NCBI RefSeq assembly: GCF_947241125.1
Contig: NZ_OX365700.1
Location: forward strand, 2,388,001-2,452,000
Length of the DNA stretch: 64,000 nt
DNA from: Nitrospira tepida
GTDB taxonomy: Bacteria; Nitrospirota; Nitrospiria; Nitrospirales; Nitrospiraceae
Direction of reading: 5' to 3'
The translations under genes were made by a program, and so were the position numbers. The notes beneath the pieces were generated by a model that was not told the origin of the DNA, made no database searches, and saw only the letters and a program-made list of their open reading frames with translations. Shown here piece after piece: positions 1 to 9,738 of the stretch (within the stretch, counting starts at the first letter, position 1; each line of letters opens with the position of its first letter).

Positions 1-2
1 GC

Positions 3-1025
3 CGCCGGAGGGGCTGGATGGTTCTCACGCAGGCCTCCTTGATCGTCGGCGTTCTGGCCATGGCGCTGATTGATCCCTCCCAATGGCCCTGGTTGCTGGG
101 CATCGTGGCCCTGTCGGTCGCATTCATGTCGGCATCCCAGGACATTGTCTTCGATGCCTATCGGACCGAGACGCTCAGGCCGCAAGAACGGGGGCTGGGC
201 GCCGCGGTCTGGGTGAACGGCTACCGCTTCGCGTTGTTGGTCGCCGGCTCCTTGGCCTTGGTGCTGGCCGATCAGGTCGGTTGGCCTGCGACCTATACCT
301 GTATGGCGTTTGTCATGCTGGTCGGGCTCTGGGCCGTAGGGACTGCAGAGGAACCGACCTCCTCGCAGCAGGTGCCCTCGTCGTTGCGGGAAGCCGTGCT
401 CGGGCCGTTGGAGGAATTCTTCTCACGGACAGAGGCCGGGACTCTGCTGGGCTTGGTCGCGCTGTACAAACTCGGCGATGCCTTCGCCGGGACCCTGCTC
501 ACGGCGTTTCTCATCAAGGGAGTCGGGTTCACCGCGACCGACGTCGGCGTCATGAAGGGGCTGGGCCTGGGGCTCACCTTGGCCGGCGCCTTGATCGGCG
601 GGCTTGCCATGACCCGCTTGGGACTCGTGCGGGCCCTGCTGGCCTTCGGTCTGCTACAGGCTGTCTCGAACCTGGCGTTTGTCCTGCTGGCCTGGGGAGG
701 GAAGAGCTACCCGCTGCTGGTCTTCGCGATTGCTTGCGAAAATCTCTCCGGCGGCATGGGAACCTCGGCCTTTGTGGCTCTGGTGATGGCGCTCTGTCAC
801 CACAAGTACACGGCGACCCAGTTCGCCCTGCTGTCTTCAATTGAAGCATTGGGGCGGGTCTTGTTGGGGCGTCCTTCGGCGCAACTGGTCGAGGCAATCG
901 GCTGGGCTCCCTATTTTGTCGTTACCTTCATCGCTGCCTTGCCGGGGCTTCTATTGCTCTGGCACCTGCGGGAGAATCTTGCTCGTTATGAGGGAACGGC
1001 GAATGGCGCCTCCCCAATCGACTGA
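3..1025 (+). CDS. AmpG-like MFS permease (5' truncated by window edge)
   Basis: This is a polytopic membrane protein of the major facilitator superfamily. It most resembles AmpG-type muropeptide permeases, which import anhydro-muropeptides for cell-wall recycling. The reading frame is open to the left edge: an RRRGW stretch precedes the first internal ATG at 18, so the real start lies outside the window and about 340 residues are visible. The segment SASQDIVFDAYRTE near residue 40 is typical of the AmpG family (conserved D-AYR), and hydrophobic helices alternate with short loops throughout. No partner gene is visible, so the substrate is inferred from family resemblance only. Confidence 0.75.
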   Translation, partial: RRRGWMVLTQASLIVGVLAMALIDPSQWPWLLGIVALSVAFMSASQDIVFDAYRTETLRPQERGLGAAVWVNGYRFALLVAGSLALVLADQVGWPATYTCMAFVMLVGLWAVGTAEEPTSSQQVPSSLREAVLGPLEEFFSRTEAGTLLGLVALYKLGDAFAGTLLTAFLIKGVGFTATDVGVMKGLGLGLTLAGALIGGLAMTRLGLVRALLAFGLLQAVSNLAFVLLAWGGKSYPLLVFAIACENLSGGMGTSAFVALVMALCHHKYTATQFALLSSIEALGRVLLGRPSAQLVEAIGWAPYFVVTFIAALPGLLLLWHLRENLARYEGTANGASPID

Positions 1026-1044
1026 ACCGGCAAGTTCTGGGTGG

Positions 1045-1338
1045 TCACGCCTTGACCCGCCGTTGGAGAAACAACACGAACAACATCAACGTTGGCAAAG
1101 GAGCCAGGAGAAACGGAACCAGCCAGAGCCACACGTTCTTCCCCCGCACACGGGCCTGATCGATCATCCACACGAAAACCCAGATCACGAGCCCTGCGTA
1201 GTTCAACGACATCCATTGGGTCGTATGGACTTTCAAGCCGCTGCTTGCTTCTTCAGGACCCTGTAACAGGAACAGGCCAAGCAACAGGAGAAAGATCCCA
1301 AGCAGTGCCATGACCAGTTGTTTGCTCCACACGTACAT
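1045..1338 (-). CDS. small membrane protein, two to three helices
   Basis: A 97-residue hypothetical membrane protein. Hydrophobic stretches lie near residues 7-25, 42-56 and 68-88, and the C-terminus is basic (QRRVKA). I chose the ATG at 1338 because GAGGAGG (complement of 1344-1350) sits 5 bases upstream; an upstream start at 1371 would lengthen it without a better ribosome site. It converges on the permease gene with a short gap. I do not recognise a named domain; the amphipathic C-terminus resembles phospholipase_D-nuclease N-terminal or other short inner-membrane proteins, but that is not enough to name it. Confidence 0.6.
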   Translation of the reverse strand: MYVWSKQLVMALLGIFLLLLGLFLLQGPEEASSGLKVHTTQWMSLNYAGLVIWVFVWMIDQARVRGKNVWLWLVPFLLAPLPTLMLFVLFLQRRVKA

Positions 1339-1646
1339 GAAGGCCTCCTCTCGTTCAGCAGGATTGAGCAATGAAGGGCGGGACAGGCTGTTGCACAGAG
1401 CACAGCCAAGAATCGCGAGGGCGGTAGGCTACTGAGCGGCTGTGGGATTGTCAAACTCCCCTATGGCACCGGGTGAGTAGGGAAAAGTCTCCCTGTATCG
1501 CCTGGAAATATGGACTCAGGTGAAGGAAAAAATGCTCCGATTTTGCCAATTCACCCATGTGGATAACCGCTCAGGATCATCGCCGAAAGCATGTCTGGAG
1601 GGCCTTTGGCGCTATTCACAGGATTTCCCTCCTATTCACAGTGAAT

Positions 1647-1694
1647 CCACAACATTTAGTGTTGACAAAATGTAGAGATCGCTATATGTAGCAT
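1647..1694 (+). promoter_or_regulatory. two NrdR-box-like operators upstream of nrdJ
   Basis: Two 16-bp sites (1647-1662 and 1679-1694) fit the NrdR box core CwAnATnTwG: the first has CAACATTTAGTG and the second CTATATGTAG. Their centres are 32 bp apart, about three helical turns, as is usual for paired NrdR boxes. NrdR is the ATP/dATP-sensing repressor of ribonucleotide reductase genes. The location ahead of a ribonucleotide reductase supports the call. No nrdR gene lies in this window. Confidence 0.75.
1662..1690 (+). promoter_or_regulatory. predicted sigma70-type promoter of nrdJ
   Basis: A perfect TTGACA at 1662-1667 is followed, after a 15-17 base spacer, by a TATATG/TATGTA -10 candidate at 1683-1690. 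The -35 begins at the end of the first NrdR-like box and the -10 lies inside the second, so binding of the repressor would block polymerase. This leaves a leader of roughly 110 bases before the nrdJ start. The stretch 1372-1646 shows nothing else I can name. Confidence 0.6.
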
Positions 1695-1808
1695 ACGACT
1701 AACAGCGGTCAGTTCGACAACCCCGAATCTCCAGTTCGCGACAGCCTGGTTTCCGGCGGTTCAGCCCAACCACCATCCACCCACTCGGTGACCTCCAAGG
1801 AGGGAGTC

Positions 1809-4800
1809 GTGAGAATTGAACGTCGGTTCACAAAGCGCGGCCATGGCCCGTACGAGGGCATCACGTTCGTGAAACGGTCGTCCGAGATCCGGAACCCGGA
1901 CGGGTCCACGGTCTTCAAACTGGACAACATCGATGTGCCGGAATCCTGGTCGCAGTTGGCCATCGATATCCTCGCCCAGAAGTACTTCCGGAAGGCCGGT
2001 GTGCCCCAGGTGGATGCAGAGGGCAAGCCGATGACGGGCGCCGACGGGAGGCCGGTGCTCGGGGGCGAACGGGATGCGCGTCAGGTGTTCGAACGGTTGG
2101 CCGGTTGCTGGACCCATTGGGGAAAGGGCCACGGGTACTTCAAGACGGCCGAGGATGCGACCGCCTTCCATGACGAGATGTGCTACATGCTGGCCTGCCA
2201 GATGGCAGCGCCCAATTCGCCGCAGTGGTTCAATACCGGGCTGCATTATGCCTATGGGCTGACCGGACCGGCACAGGGTCACTACTATTTCGATCCGACG
2301 GTCGGTGAAGTGGTCAAGGCGGCCAACGCCTTCGAGCACCCGCAACCTCATGCTTGCCAGCCGTACGATGCGCTGATCTCCACGCCGGACGGACCCATTC
2401 CCATCGGAGAGATCGTGGCTCGCGGGCTCGTCGGCCTGACGGTGTTCGATGGCCGTCTGGAGGGGAGGGGCACAGCGCAAGTGGTGGCCGTGAAGGACAA
2501 TGGACAGAAGCCCGTGTTCCGGATCGTTCTCAAGAACGGGATCTGCGTCGATGCGACAGCGGATCATCTGGTGTGGGCGAAATCGGAGCGACGGAGCGGG
2601 GGCGAATGGCTTCGGGTCAACGCCCTTGCACCAGGGATGCGATTGGAACTCTCGACCGTCACCGCCGTGGACAGTCGGCCTGATTCACGGGCGGAAGATG
2701 AGGCGGCCCTCGTCGGCTGGCTTCATGGTGATGGCTTCGTCGGACAATACGAGCACGGCACCAATCGAAGCCTGACGCTGGAATTTCTGACGATCGACAA
2801 GGATGAGTTTCACTTCGTCCAGGATCGCATTCAGCGCGTGTTTCCGGACGTGCACTACCATGTTCGGACCGTCGACACGCAGACTCCCGGCCTGGATGTG
2901 CGCCGGATCAGGCTGTATGGGGAGGCCCTCCGCCCCTTCGTGGAGCAATATGACCTCCTGCGCGGTCCCAAGGAAGAGCTGCGCATTGCCGGCGGGTTGA
3001 GGAGAGGGGGCCGCGAGGTGCAGGCCGCGTATCTGAGGGCGTTGTTTCAGGCCGACGGGACGGTTCGGCTGCGATCACGTCGTTTCCGCACCTCCGATGT
3101 GGTGCTGACGACGGTGTCCCAGCAGTTGGCCCGCGATGTCCAGGCGCTCCTCCTCAATCTCGGCATCTATGCCAGGGTCCAGCGCGGCGTCGAGACGCGC
3201 GAGAATCGCCGGGTCCCGTATTTTGTATCCATCGGCTATGCCCAGGCCCGGGAACGGTTTCGCAGCATCATCGGATTCGTCTCGGAGGACAAGCGGGGCA
3301 AGCTGGATCGCGCCTGCTCACACGACTTTGCCGGCAAGGCTCTCCCGAGCTTGCGGGAAGAAACCATCGCTCGAATCGAGGCCTTGGGTGTGCTGCCCGT
3401 CTACGACATTCAGACGTCCAGCGGTCAGTACCTGTGCAACAACGTGGTCGTGCACAATTGTTTCATCCAGTCCATCGAAGACGATCTGGTCAACGAGAAC
3501 GGCATCATGGACCTGTGGGTCCGTGAGGCGCGGCTCTTCAAATACGGATCGGGGACCGGGACGAACTTCTCCCGGTTGCGGGGCGACGGGGAGCCTTTGT
3601 CCGGCGGCGGCCGGTCCTCCGGGCTCATGTCGTTCCTGAAGATCGGCGACCGCGCGGCAGGGGCGATCAAATCGGGCGGAACGACCAGGCGGGCGGCCAA
3701 GATGGTCTGCCTCGACCTCGACCATCCGGACATCGAGGAGTTCATCGATTGGAAGGTCGTCGAAGAGCAGAAGGTCGCCGCGATGGTGACCGGCTCGAAG
3801 ATTTGCGCCCAGCGGTTGAACGCCGTCTTGAAGGCCTGCACGGTGGCCGGCGGCGAGGGGCAGGGTCAGGTCGAACTCGACATGAAGAAGAATGCGGCCC
3901 TGCGCGAGGCGGTGTCCGCGGCCCGGCGCGACATGGTGCCGGAAGCCTACATTCAGCGGATGTTCGATTATGCCAGACAGGGCTATACGCATTTTGTCTT
4001 CTACGAGTACGACACCAACTGGGACGGCAAGGCCTATCAGACCGTGTCGGGTCAGAATTCCAACAACAGCGTGCGCATTCCCAACGGGTTCTTCGAGGCC
4101 CTGGAGCGGGACGGCGACTGGGAGCTGCGGCGCCGGATCGACGGCAAGGTCAGCAAGACGGTCAAGGCGCGAGACCTCTGGGACAAGATCGCCTGGGCGG
4201 CTTGGATCTGCGCCGATCCCGGCACGCAGTACGACACGACGATCAACGAGTGGCATACCTGCCCGGAAGATGGGCGTATCAACGCCTCCAATCCCTGCTC
4301 GGAGTACATGTTCCTCGACGACACGGCCTGCAACCTGGCCTCGCTCAACTTGGCCAAGTTCTACAACGCCGAAGGGGAATTCGATTTGGAATCCTTCCGG
4401 CATGCCGTGCGCCTCTGGACGATCGCGCTGGAGATCAGCGTGCTGATGGCCTCCTTCCCGAGCCGGGCCATTGCTCAGAAGAGCTACGAGTTCCGGACGC
4501 TGGGCCTCGGTTACGCGAACCTCGGGACCATTTTGATGCGGCAGAGCATTCCCTACGATTCGCCCAAGGCCCTGGCGATTTGCGGCGCAATCACGGCCAT
4601 CATGACCGGCGAATCCTACGCCGCATCCGCGGAAATGGCGGCGGAGCTCTCGCCCTTTCCCGGTTACGCGCGCAACCGGGAGGCCATGCTGCGGGTGATC
4701 CGCAACCACCGCCGGGCCGCCTATGGGGCGCCGGCTGGTGAGTATGAAGGCTTGACGATCAAGCCGATGGCAATCCAACCCGAGCACTGCCCGCCGGAGA

Positions 4801-6452
4801 TCCTATTGGCGGCACGGCGCGCCTGGGACCGGGCCCTGGAGCTCGGCACGGCCTACGGCTTCCGCAATGCCCAGGTGACGGTCATTGCACCGACCGGGAC
4901 GATCGGGCTGGTCATGGATTGCGATACGACCGGGATCGAGCCGGACTTCGCCCTGGTCAAGTTCAAGAAGCTGGCGGGCGGCGGCTACTTCAAGATTATC
5001 AACCAGAGCCTGCCCCCGGCGCTCGCGGCTCTGGGCTATAGCGACGCGCAGATCCAGGACATCGTGTCCTACTGTGTCGGCCGGCAAACTCTCAAGGGCG
5101 CGCCGAGCGTCAACCACGAGAGCCTGCGGCAGAAGGGGTTCGATGATGCGGCGCTGGAACGGTTGGAAGGCTCCTTGGCCCAGGCCTTTGAAATCCAGTT
5201 CGCGTTCAACAAGTTCACGTTGGGCGAGGACTTCTGCCGAGAAAAGCTGGGCCTCACCGAGGCGCAGTTGGCCGATCCGACCTTCAATATGTTGAAGGCC
5301 TTGGGCTTTACCCAGGAGGATGTGGTCGCGGCCAACGACTATTGTTGCGGCACCATGACGATCGAAGGGGCTCCGCACCTGAAACCGGAGCATCTGCCGA
5401 TCTTTGATTGCGCGAACCGCTGCGGGCGCCTCGGCCAACGGTACATCGCGGTCGATGCCCATATCCGCATGATGGCGGCGGCGCAGCCCTTCATCAGCGG
5501 GGCGATCAGCAAGACGATCAACATGCCGGCCGACGCGACGTTGGAGGACGTGAAGGCAGCCTATCTATTTGCCTGGAAGAGCATGGTCAAGGCCGTCGCT
5601 CTTTACCGGGACGGATCGAAGCTGAGCCAACCCTTGAACGCCTCATCGGACAGCGGCAAGGCAGTGGAGGCAACGCCCACCGTCATGACCGTCGCAGAGA
5701 AGGCGGCGGAACGCGTGCTGGTCCGATACCTGGCCAAGCGGCGTCCCTTGCCGGCGCGCCGCAACGGCTATACGCAGAAGGCCATCATCGGAGGCCACAA
5801 GCTTTACCTGCGCACCGGTGAATACGAGGACGGGACCTTGGGCGAAATCTTCCTGGACATGCACAAGGAAGGAGCCGCCTTCCGCAGCTTGATGAACAAT
5901 TTCGCGATCGCGATTTCATTGGGGCTGCAACATGGAGTGCCGCTGGAGGAATTCGTCGAGGCCTTCGTGTTTACTCGGTTCGAGCCGAACGGGCCGGTGA
6001 AGCTGAACGACCGGATCAAGATGGCCACCTCGATCATCGACTACATCTTCCGCGAGCTCGCCATCACCTATTTGGAGCGCTCCGACCTGTCCCAGGTCCA
6101 GGAGGAAGACCTGCGGATGGATTCGATGAAGAAGGACGAGCAGGACCCGGAATGTGAGGCGGAAGAAGCGGACATGTCGGCCCTGGCCAAGGCCTCAATC
6201 CTGACCGAACACCTGCCGGTGCGGAGGAACGGGCTGCATGGGAACGGACATGGCCATGGGAACGGGCACGGCAGCGTGGCCCATAAGTTGGAGCTCAAGC
6301 GGGAGACGCTGACCGTGACCTCCGTCCGTCAGGAGGCCAGGCAAAAGGGCTATGAAGGCGATCCCTGCCCGGAATGCAAGCAGTTCATGATGGTCCGCAA
6401 CGGGACCTGTCTGAAGTGCATGGGCTGCGGCGCCACGAGCGGCTGTTCGTAA
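1809..6452 (+). CDS. nrdJ: adenosylcobalamin-dependent ribonucleotide reductase (class II) with intein
   Basis: Reduces ribonucleotides to deoxyribonucleotides by B12-generated thiyl-radical chemistry. The precursor has 1547 residues, of which 183-550 are an intein; splicing leaves about 1179 residues. Visible active-site signatures are NSNNS near residue 750 and NPCSEYM at about 828-834, with the radical Cys at 830 and Glu at 832. The C-terminal tail carries a His/Gly/Asn-rich linker (GHGHGNGHG) followed by a Cys-rich zinc-ribbon end with CPEC and CLKCMGCG, which should house the reducing cysteines. I chose GTG 1809, which has AAGGAGGG at 1797-1804; GTG 1788 is an in-frame alternative that would place that site inside the gene. 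The upstream NrdR-like boxes imply repression when dATP is plentiful. Confidence 0.95.
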   Translation: MRIERRFTKRGHGPYEGITFVKRSSEIRNPDGSTVFKLDNIDVPESWSQLAIDILAQKYFRKAGVPQVDAEGKPMTGADGRPVLGGERDARQVFERLAGCWTHWGKGHGYFKTAEDATAFHDEMCYMLACQMAAPNSPQWFNTGLHYAYGLTGPAQGHYYFDPTVGEVVKAANAFEHPQPHACQPYDALISTPDGPIPIGEIVARGLVGLTVFDGRLEGRGTAQVVAVKDNGQKPVFRIVLKNGICVDATADHLVWAKSERRSGGEWLRVNALAPGMRLELSTVTAVDSRPDSRAEDEAALVGWLHGDGFVGQYEHGTNRSLTLEFLTIDKDEFHFVQDRIQRVFPDVHYHVRTVDTQTPGLDVRRIRLYGEALRPFVEQYDLLRGPKEELRIAGGLRRGGREVQAAYLRALFQADGTVRLRSRRFRTSDVVLTTVSQQLARDVQALLLNLGIYARVQRGVETRENRRVPYFVSIGYAQARERFRSIIGFVSEDKRGKLDRACSHDFAGKALPSLREETIARIEALGVLPVYDIQTSSGQYLCNNVVVHNCFIQSIEDDLVNENGIMDLWVREARLFKYGSGTGTNFSRLRGDGEPLSGGGRSSGLMSFLKIGDRAAGAIKSGGTTRRAAKMVCLDLDHPDIEEFIDWKVVEEQKVAAMVTGSKICAQRLNAVLKACTVAGGEGQGQVELDMKKNAALREAVSAARRDMVPEAYIQRMFDYARQGYTHFVFYEYDTNWDGKAYQTVSGQNSNNSVRIPNGFFEALERDGDWELRRRIDGKVSKTVKARDLWDKIAWAAWICADPGTQYDTTINEWHTCPEDGRINASNPCSEYMFLDDTACNLASLNLAKFYNAEGEFDLESFRHAVRLWTIALEISVLMASFPSRAIAQKSYEFRTLGLGYANLGTILMRQSIPYDSPKALAICGAITAIMTGESYAASAEMAAELSPFPGYARNREAMLRVIRNHRRAAYGAPAGEYEGLTIKPMAIQPEHCPPEILLAARRAWDRALELGTAYGFRNAQVTVIAPTGTIGLVMDCDTTGIEPDFALVKFKKLAGGGYFKIINQSLPPALAALGYSDAQIQDIVSYCVGRQTLKGAPSVNHESLRQKGFDDAALERLEGSLAQAFEIQFAFNKFTLGEDFCREKLGLTEAQLADPTFNMLKALGFTQEDVVAANDYCCGTMTIEGAPHLKPEHLPIFDCANRCGRLGQRYIAVDAHIRMMAAAQPFISGAISKTINMPADATLEDVKAAYLFAWKSMVKAVALYRDGSKLSQPLNASSDSGKAVEATPTVMTVAEKAAERVLVRYLAKRRPLPARRNGYTQKAIIGGHKLYLRTGEYEDGTLGEIFLDMHKEGAAFRSLMNNFAIAISLGLQHGVPLEEFVEAFVFTRFEPNGPVKLNDRIKMATSIIDYIFRELAITYLERSDLSQVQEEDLRMDSMKKDEQDPECEAEEADMSALAKASILTEHLPVRRNGLHGNGHGHGNGHGSVAHKLELKRETLTVTSVRQEARQKGYEGDPCPECKQFMMVRNGTCLKCMGCGATSGCS
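2355..3458 (+). other. intein with LAGLIDADG homing endonuclease inside nrdJ
   Basis: A 368-residue in-frame insertion splits the reductase motif QPHA/CFIQS. It begins with Cys (codon 2355), ends in VVVHN (codon ending 3458) and is followed by Cys+1, the classical splice junctions. Block B appears as DATADHLVW (T-x-x-H) about 75 residues in. Two LAGLIDADG-type helices are seen: [12 protein letters not shown] and [12 protein letters not shown], each with its acidic residue. The C-terminal block reads LPVYDIQT...NNVVVHN. Both splicing and endonuclease residues look intact, so it is probably active. The host mRNA is continuous, so no frameshift is involved. Confidence 0.93.
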
Positions 6453-6489
6453 GAACAAGAGCACCTGGTCCAACTCCTCAGGGCTCCCC

Positions 6490-6512
6490 GTGGCGGGCAG
6501 CAGGCCCGCCAC
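6490..6512 (+). terminator. GC-rich hairpin after nrdJ
   Basis: A perfect 9-bp stem (GTGGCGGGC / GCCCGCCAC) with a 5-base loop lies 37 bases after the nrdJ stop. No T-run follows, so it may stop transcription weakly, need a factor, or simply protect the mRNA end. Confidence 0.45.
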
Positions 6513-6694
6513 GAGGCATACATGGAATCCCAATCTCCTTTGTCCTCCGACCCTGAGGCAGCCTCTGGCCGACAGGTGCGGTAATCTCTCCTTCATCCTT
6601 TGAAGGCGCTATTTTCGGGCGGTCATCATCTTGAAGGCCAAGCAGGTGTTGGAGTGGCCCGATACGGCGAGAGGGTGAAAACGGTCGCTTAACC

Positions 6695-6723
6695 TTGACT
6701 CGGTCACGGGCCATTGATAGGTT
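6695..6723 (+). promoter_or_regulatory. predicted promoter of the lipoprotein/UspA genes
   Basis: TTGACT (6695-6700), a 17-base spacer and TAGGTT (6718-6723) lie about 45 bases upstream of the earliest start of the next gene. The -35 is strong and the -10 is moderate. The same TTGAC(T)-N17 layout recurs at other gene starts in the window. Confidence 0.45.
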
Positions 6724-6769
6724 GGCCGCTCGCGAGTTCCCGGTTCTGGCGTGAACGGTCCTTGAGCGT

Positions 6770-7417
6770 GTGTTCCCGCCAAATAAATGCTGGAAGACTC
6801 CGTTCAGTGGAGGCGCCTCTGGAGAAGGTGTCTTGAGGTCCTTACGTGCACAGTCCTTTCTGAAAGCGGATCTTCTCCGTGGCCTGCGCGGACGAGGGCT
6901 TTTGGTGGTCCTGAGCCTGTGCATGTCCGGGTGCCCACTGATCATTTCGCTCGACTACGTTCCCTCGAACAACGTCAAGGGGCAGGGCCCTGTACAGGTG
7001 CGGGACTTCATCTATCGCCCGGCCACGCAGGGTGCGGTGAGGCCAAGGGAAGTTGGCGTGCCGTCGGAGGGGATCGGCCGCATCTTCCTATCCAGCGAGA
7101 TCGGCACGGTGTTCACGGACGCGATGAAGCGCGAGCTGACGCACTCGGGATATCAGGTGAATCAAATGGAAGGGGAGGGTCAGGCGCAGCCTGCGACACC
7201 GGTGATCTCCGGTGTGGTGGAAAAATACGCTCTGCTGGAACCGGGAGTGTTTGAAGTAGCCGCCTCGTTCACGGCGACCAAAGGAGACGGAACGCAACAA
7301 GCGTTCGCCTGCGAAGCCCGTCACAACGAAGGCGTGATTGAAGTCATGATCAAGACCGCCATGAGGAACTGTATTCAACAGTTCATTGTGAGCGCGCAGG
7401 AAGCCGCAGTCTTCTGA
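6770..7417 (+). CDS. predicted lipoprotein, YajG-like
   Basis: A 215-residue (from GTG 6770) exported lipoprotein. The hydrophobic segment LLVVLSLCMSGC ends in a lipobox whose Cys would be lipidated after cleavage. The mature part contains DYVPSNNVKGQGPVQV followed by alternating beta-like segments, and ends with MIKTAMRNCIQQFI. This pattern resembles the YajG family of uncharacterised outer-membrane lipoproteins, a moderate resemblance only. The start is uncertain: TTG 6833, giving a shorter and more ordinary signal peptide (LRSLRAQ...), is an attractive alternative. It is followed after 25 bases by the UspA gene, probably on the same transcript. Confidence 0.65.
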   Translation: MFPPNKCWKTPFSGGASGEGVLRSLRAQSFLKADLLRGLRGRGLLVVLSLCMSGCPLIISLDYVPSNNVKGQGPVQVRDFIYRPATQGAVRPREVGVPSEGIGRIFLSSEIGTVFTDAMKRELTHSGYQVNQMEGEGQAQPATPVISGVVEKYALLEPGVFEVAASFTATKGDGTQQAFACEARHNEGVIEVMIKTAMRNCIQQFIVSAQEAAVF

Positions 7418-7442
7418 CCAGGAAGGGAATTGGTCCATACAT

Positions 7443-8324
7443 ATGATATCCGGCCCACTGTTGCAGCATGTGTTTCATCCTTCCGATTTCAGCGAGGCCA
7501 GCGCCACAGCCTTCGCCCACGCGCTCAAGGCAGCCCTGGTTGCCAAGGCCGATCTGACGATGCTGCACGTGGCCGGAGGTGAAGAGCTTGAGTGGGATGG
7601 GTTTCCCGGCGTGCGGGAAACGCTTGAACGGTGGGGCCTGCTGCCGCCGAATAGTCCCAGGAACGCCGTCCCGAAACTCGGCATCGATGTGAAAAAAGTC
7701 ATCACCCGCCAGGCCGATCCGGTGGAGGCGGTCGTCGGCTATCTCGGCAATCATGCCGCCGATCTGCTCGTTCTCGCGACCAATCAGAATAAGGGTCGGA
7801 TGCAATGGCTGGAGAAATCGGTCGCGACGCCCGTGGCGCTCAAGTCCAGGCTGATGACCCTGTTCATCCCGCATGGTGTGAAAGGATTTGTGTCTCTGGA
7901 CGACGGGTCGGTCTCGCTTCGCCATATCCTGATCCCGATCGACGCACAGCCGGACCCGCTGCCGGCGGTTCAAGCCGCCGTTCGAATCGTGCTTCAACTG
8001 AATTGCCCGGCAGGGGCCTTCACGCTCCTGCACGTCGGAGAGGAAGGGCAGGGGCCGGAGGTGCCGCTACCGGATGTCCCCGGGTGGGAATGGGAGCGGT
8101 TGACCAAGCAAGGCGATGTGACGGATGTCATTCTGGAGACGGCGAGCGAACGAACGGCCGACCTGATCGTCATGTCCACCGAAGGGCGAAACGGCTTCCT
8201 CGATGCGCTACGCGGAAGCCAGACGGAGCGGGTGCTGCGCGGGGCCTCCTGTCCGCTGCTGGCGATCCCTGCGGCAAGCTGGATGGCGGCCGCCCTGCAG
8301 AGCGACGCCGGCTGCGAAGGGTGA
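7443..8324 (+). CDS. tandem-domain universal stress protein (UspA family)
   Basis: A 293-residue cytoplasmic protein with two UspA domains, residues about 5-145 and 160-280. The first begins HVFHPSDFSEASATAFAHA and the second HILIPIDAQPDPLPA. The second domain keeps the ATP-binding signature: STEGRNGF followed by GSQTERVL fits G-x2-G-x9-G-(S/T). The first domain has only a degenerate version (ATNQNKGR), so the two halves may differ in nucleotide binding. Such proteins are induced in stress and growth arrest. No regulator is adjacent. Confidence 0.85.
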   Translation: MISGPLLQHVFHPSDFSEASATAFAHALKAALVAKADLTMLHVAGGEELEWDGFPGVRETLERWGLLPPNSPRNAVPKLGIDVKKVITRQADPVEAVVGYLGNHAADLLVLATNQNKGRMQWLEKSVATPVALKSRLMTLFIPHGVKGFVSLDDGSVSLRHILIPIDAQPDPLPAVQAAVRIVLQLNCPAGAFTLLHVGEEGQGPEVPLPDVPGWEWERLTKQGDVTDVILETASERTADLIVMSTEGRNGFLDALRGSQTERVLRGASCPLLAIPAASWMAAALQSDAGCEG

Positions 8325-8401
8325 CGCGAAGGGGAGCAGGGACTCCGGCTCTTATTCGGCTCACATCATCGTGGTAACGGCGAAGAAAGGATTGTGTTGC
8401 G

Positions 8402-8830
8402 ATGGGGCAGTCGTATCGGATGGGAATGAGGGGATGGATAATCCTGTGCTCGGTGATCGGCCTGCTGTCTTGCGCCGGTGGACCCGAGAAGCATGAGCAG
8501 GTACCGTGGCAGTTTGAACCGATCACCGGGATGGAGGCCGTCAGTGGAAAATGGCAGGGGGTGCTGAAACGAGTGCCGGAGAACGTGGATGATTGGGTGA
8601 AGGTGGTGATTTCGGAGGACGGGGTCTATCAGTTCGCCACCTACCGAACCATCGGAGTCTTCAAGGGAGAGGGCAGGTTCTCGTTGGTCGAGGGACGGCT
8701 GAAGGCCGAGAGTGAAAGGGGAACGATTGCGGGAACCCTGTTCCGTGCAGGAGACCGCCGGCTGCTGAAGATTCGGGCTCGGAGCCACGACGGAAATGAC
8801 TATGCGGTCAACCTGACCCCGGCGCCGTAA
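8402..8830 (+). CDS. hypothetical lipoprotein
   Basis: A 142-residue protein with an N-terminal hydrophobic segment ending in GLLSC, a good lipobox with Cys near residue 24. The mature part is rich in beta-type segments (GKWQGVLKR, GVYQFATYR, AGTLFRAG) and resembles small lipocalin-like or extrinsic domains. I do not recognise a family. The first ATG gives a slightly long n-region; MGMRGWI (ATG 8420) is a possible alternative. It lies 77 bases downstream of the UspA gene on the same strand. Confidence 0.6.
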   Translation: MGQSYRMGMRGWIILCSVIGLLSCAGGPEKHEQVPWQFEPITGMEAVSGKWQGVLKRVPENVDDWVKVVISEDGVYQFATYRTIGVFKGEGRFSLVEGRLKAESERGTIAGTLFRAGDRRLLKIRARSHDGNDYAVNLTPAP

Positions 8831-8903
8831 GCCACGCCGATCGCCGTCGTTCCAATGGTTCCTACCCGACGAAGACCGGCTCCGGCCTTGAAGTCGCTTG
8901 ATC

Positions 8904-8932
8904 TTGACCGCGATGGGTTCCCCATATATAAA
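8904..8932 (+). promoter_or_regulatory. strong sigma70-like promoter for the cupin-ACT pair
   Basis: TTGACC at 8904-8909, a 17-base spacer and TATAAA at 8927-8932. This is one of the best promoter matches in the window. It lies about 40 bases ahead of the cupin start, so the leader is short. Confidence 0.7.
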
Positions 8933-8973
8933 ACTGGTCCAACTGACCGGTACATTGTCCGGACGTCATATTC

Positions 8974-9267
8974 ATGGCGGTCCCAGATCGACGGGCGATC
9001 GAGCGCGATTGGCGGGAACGGGGGTTCAGTTGCGGGCTGTGGGTTGATCCTCCCGGGCAAGTATGGGAGGATTACGTGCACTCGGTCGACGAACTCGTTC
9101 TCGTGCTGCAAGGAAACCTCGAAGTGGAGGTCGGCGGAGAAACGAAGCGCCTTTCCGCGGGGGATGAATGCTTCATCCCCGCGCATCAGTTCCATACGGT
9201 GCGCAATGTCGGCGGGGGCGAGGCCCGGTGGTTGTACGGGTATAGAGAGATAGGGGAGGGAGAATAG
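8974..9267 (+). CDS. single-domain cupin protein
   Basis: A 97-residue small beta-barrel cupin. The first cupin motif is recognisable around residues 34-54 (HSVDELVLVLQGNLEVEVGG). The second, GDECFIPAHQFHTVRN, supplies the usual metal-site His residues. Family members bind a metal and act as sensors, isomerases or oxygenases; the substrate cannot be read here. It ends 2 bases before the ACT-domain gene, so the two are almost certainly co-transcribed from the promoter at 8904. Confidence 0.8.
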   Translation: MAVPDRRAIERDWRERGFSCGLWVDPPGQVWEDYVHSVDELVLVLQGNLEVEVGGETKRLSAGDECFIPAHQFHTVRNVGGGEARWLYGYREIGEGE

Positions 9268-9269
9268 GG

Positions 9270-9680
9270 ATGCCAGTCGCAAGTCAGATCGTCATTACAG
9301 GCCAAAGCAAGCCGGGAGTGCTCGCCCAAGTGGTTTCGGTGCTCGCCGGCGCCAAGGTCAATATCAAGGCCTTTTCCGCCCCTGAGGTCACCGGCAAGGG
9401 GAATCTGCGGCTGTTGGTGTCAGATGTCGATCAGGCGCGGGCGGCATTGAGGGCGGCCAAGGTGAAGTTCCGGGAAGAAACGGCCCTCGTGCTCAGCTTG
9501 GAAAACAAACCCGGCGCACTCTCCGATGTGGCCGACCTGCTCAAGAAAGCCCGGATCAACATCAAATGCGGCTATTGCACGCCGTCCCGCGAGGGCAGCA
9601 GGGCCATCGTGGTGCTGACGGTTTCCAATACGTCCAAGGCGTTGGGCCTGCTTCGGGGGCAATCCCTCGACGAATTTTGA
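9270..9680 (+). CDS. tandem ACT-domain protein
   Basis: A 136-residue protein made of two ACT domains. The first (about 1-65) starts with SQIVITGQSKPGVLAQVVSV and the second (about 70-136) with ALVLSLENKPGALSDVADLL. Each has the family's KPG turn between strand 1 and helix 1. ACT domains bind amino acids or small ligands and usually regulate metabolism. Free-standing tandem ACT proteins are common, and their ligands are mostly unknown. The tight coupling to a cupin suggests a small ligand-sensing pair (inference). Confidence 0.85.
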   Translation: MPVASQIVITGQSKPGVLAQVVSVLAGAKVNIKAFSAPEVTGKGNLRLLVSDVDQARAALRAAKVKFREETALVLSLENKPGALSDVADLLKKARINIKCGYCTPSREGSRAIVVLTVSNTSKALGLLRGQSLDEF

Positions 9681-9738
9681 TCGGCCTTCAAGCCAAGCAC
9701 CGATTCTCCATACCAACCGTCTTCACCCGATCCCGGTT

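Noticed and set aside
3318-4787. 489-codon minus-strand frame opposite nrdJ
   Set aside because: It mirrors the codon bias of nrdJ on the other strand and has no ribosome site or family resemblance.
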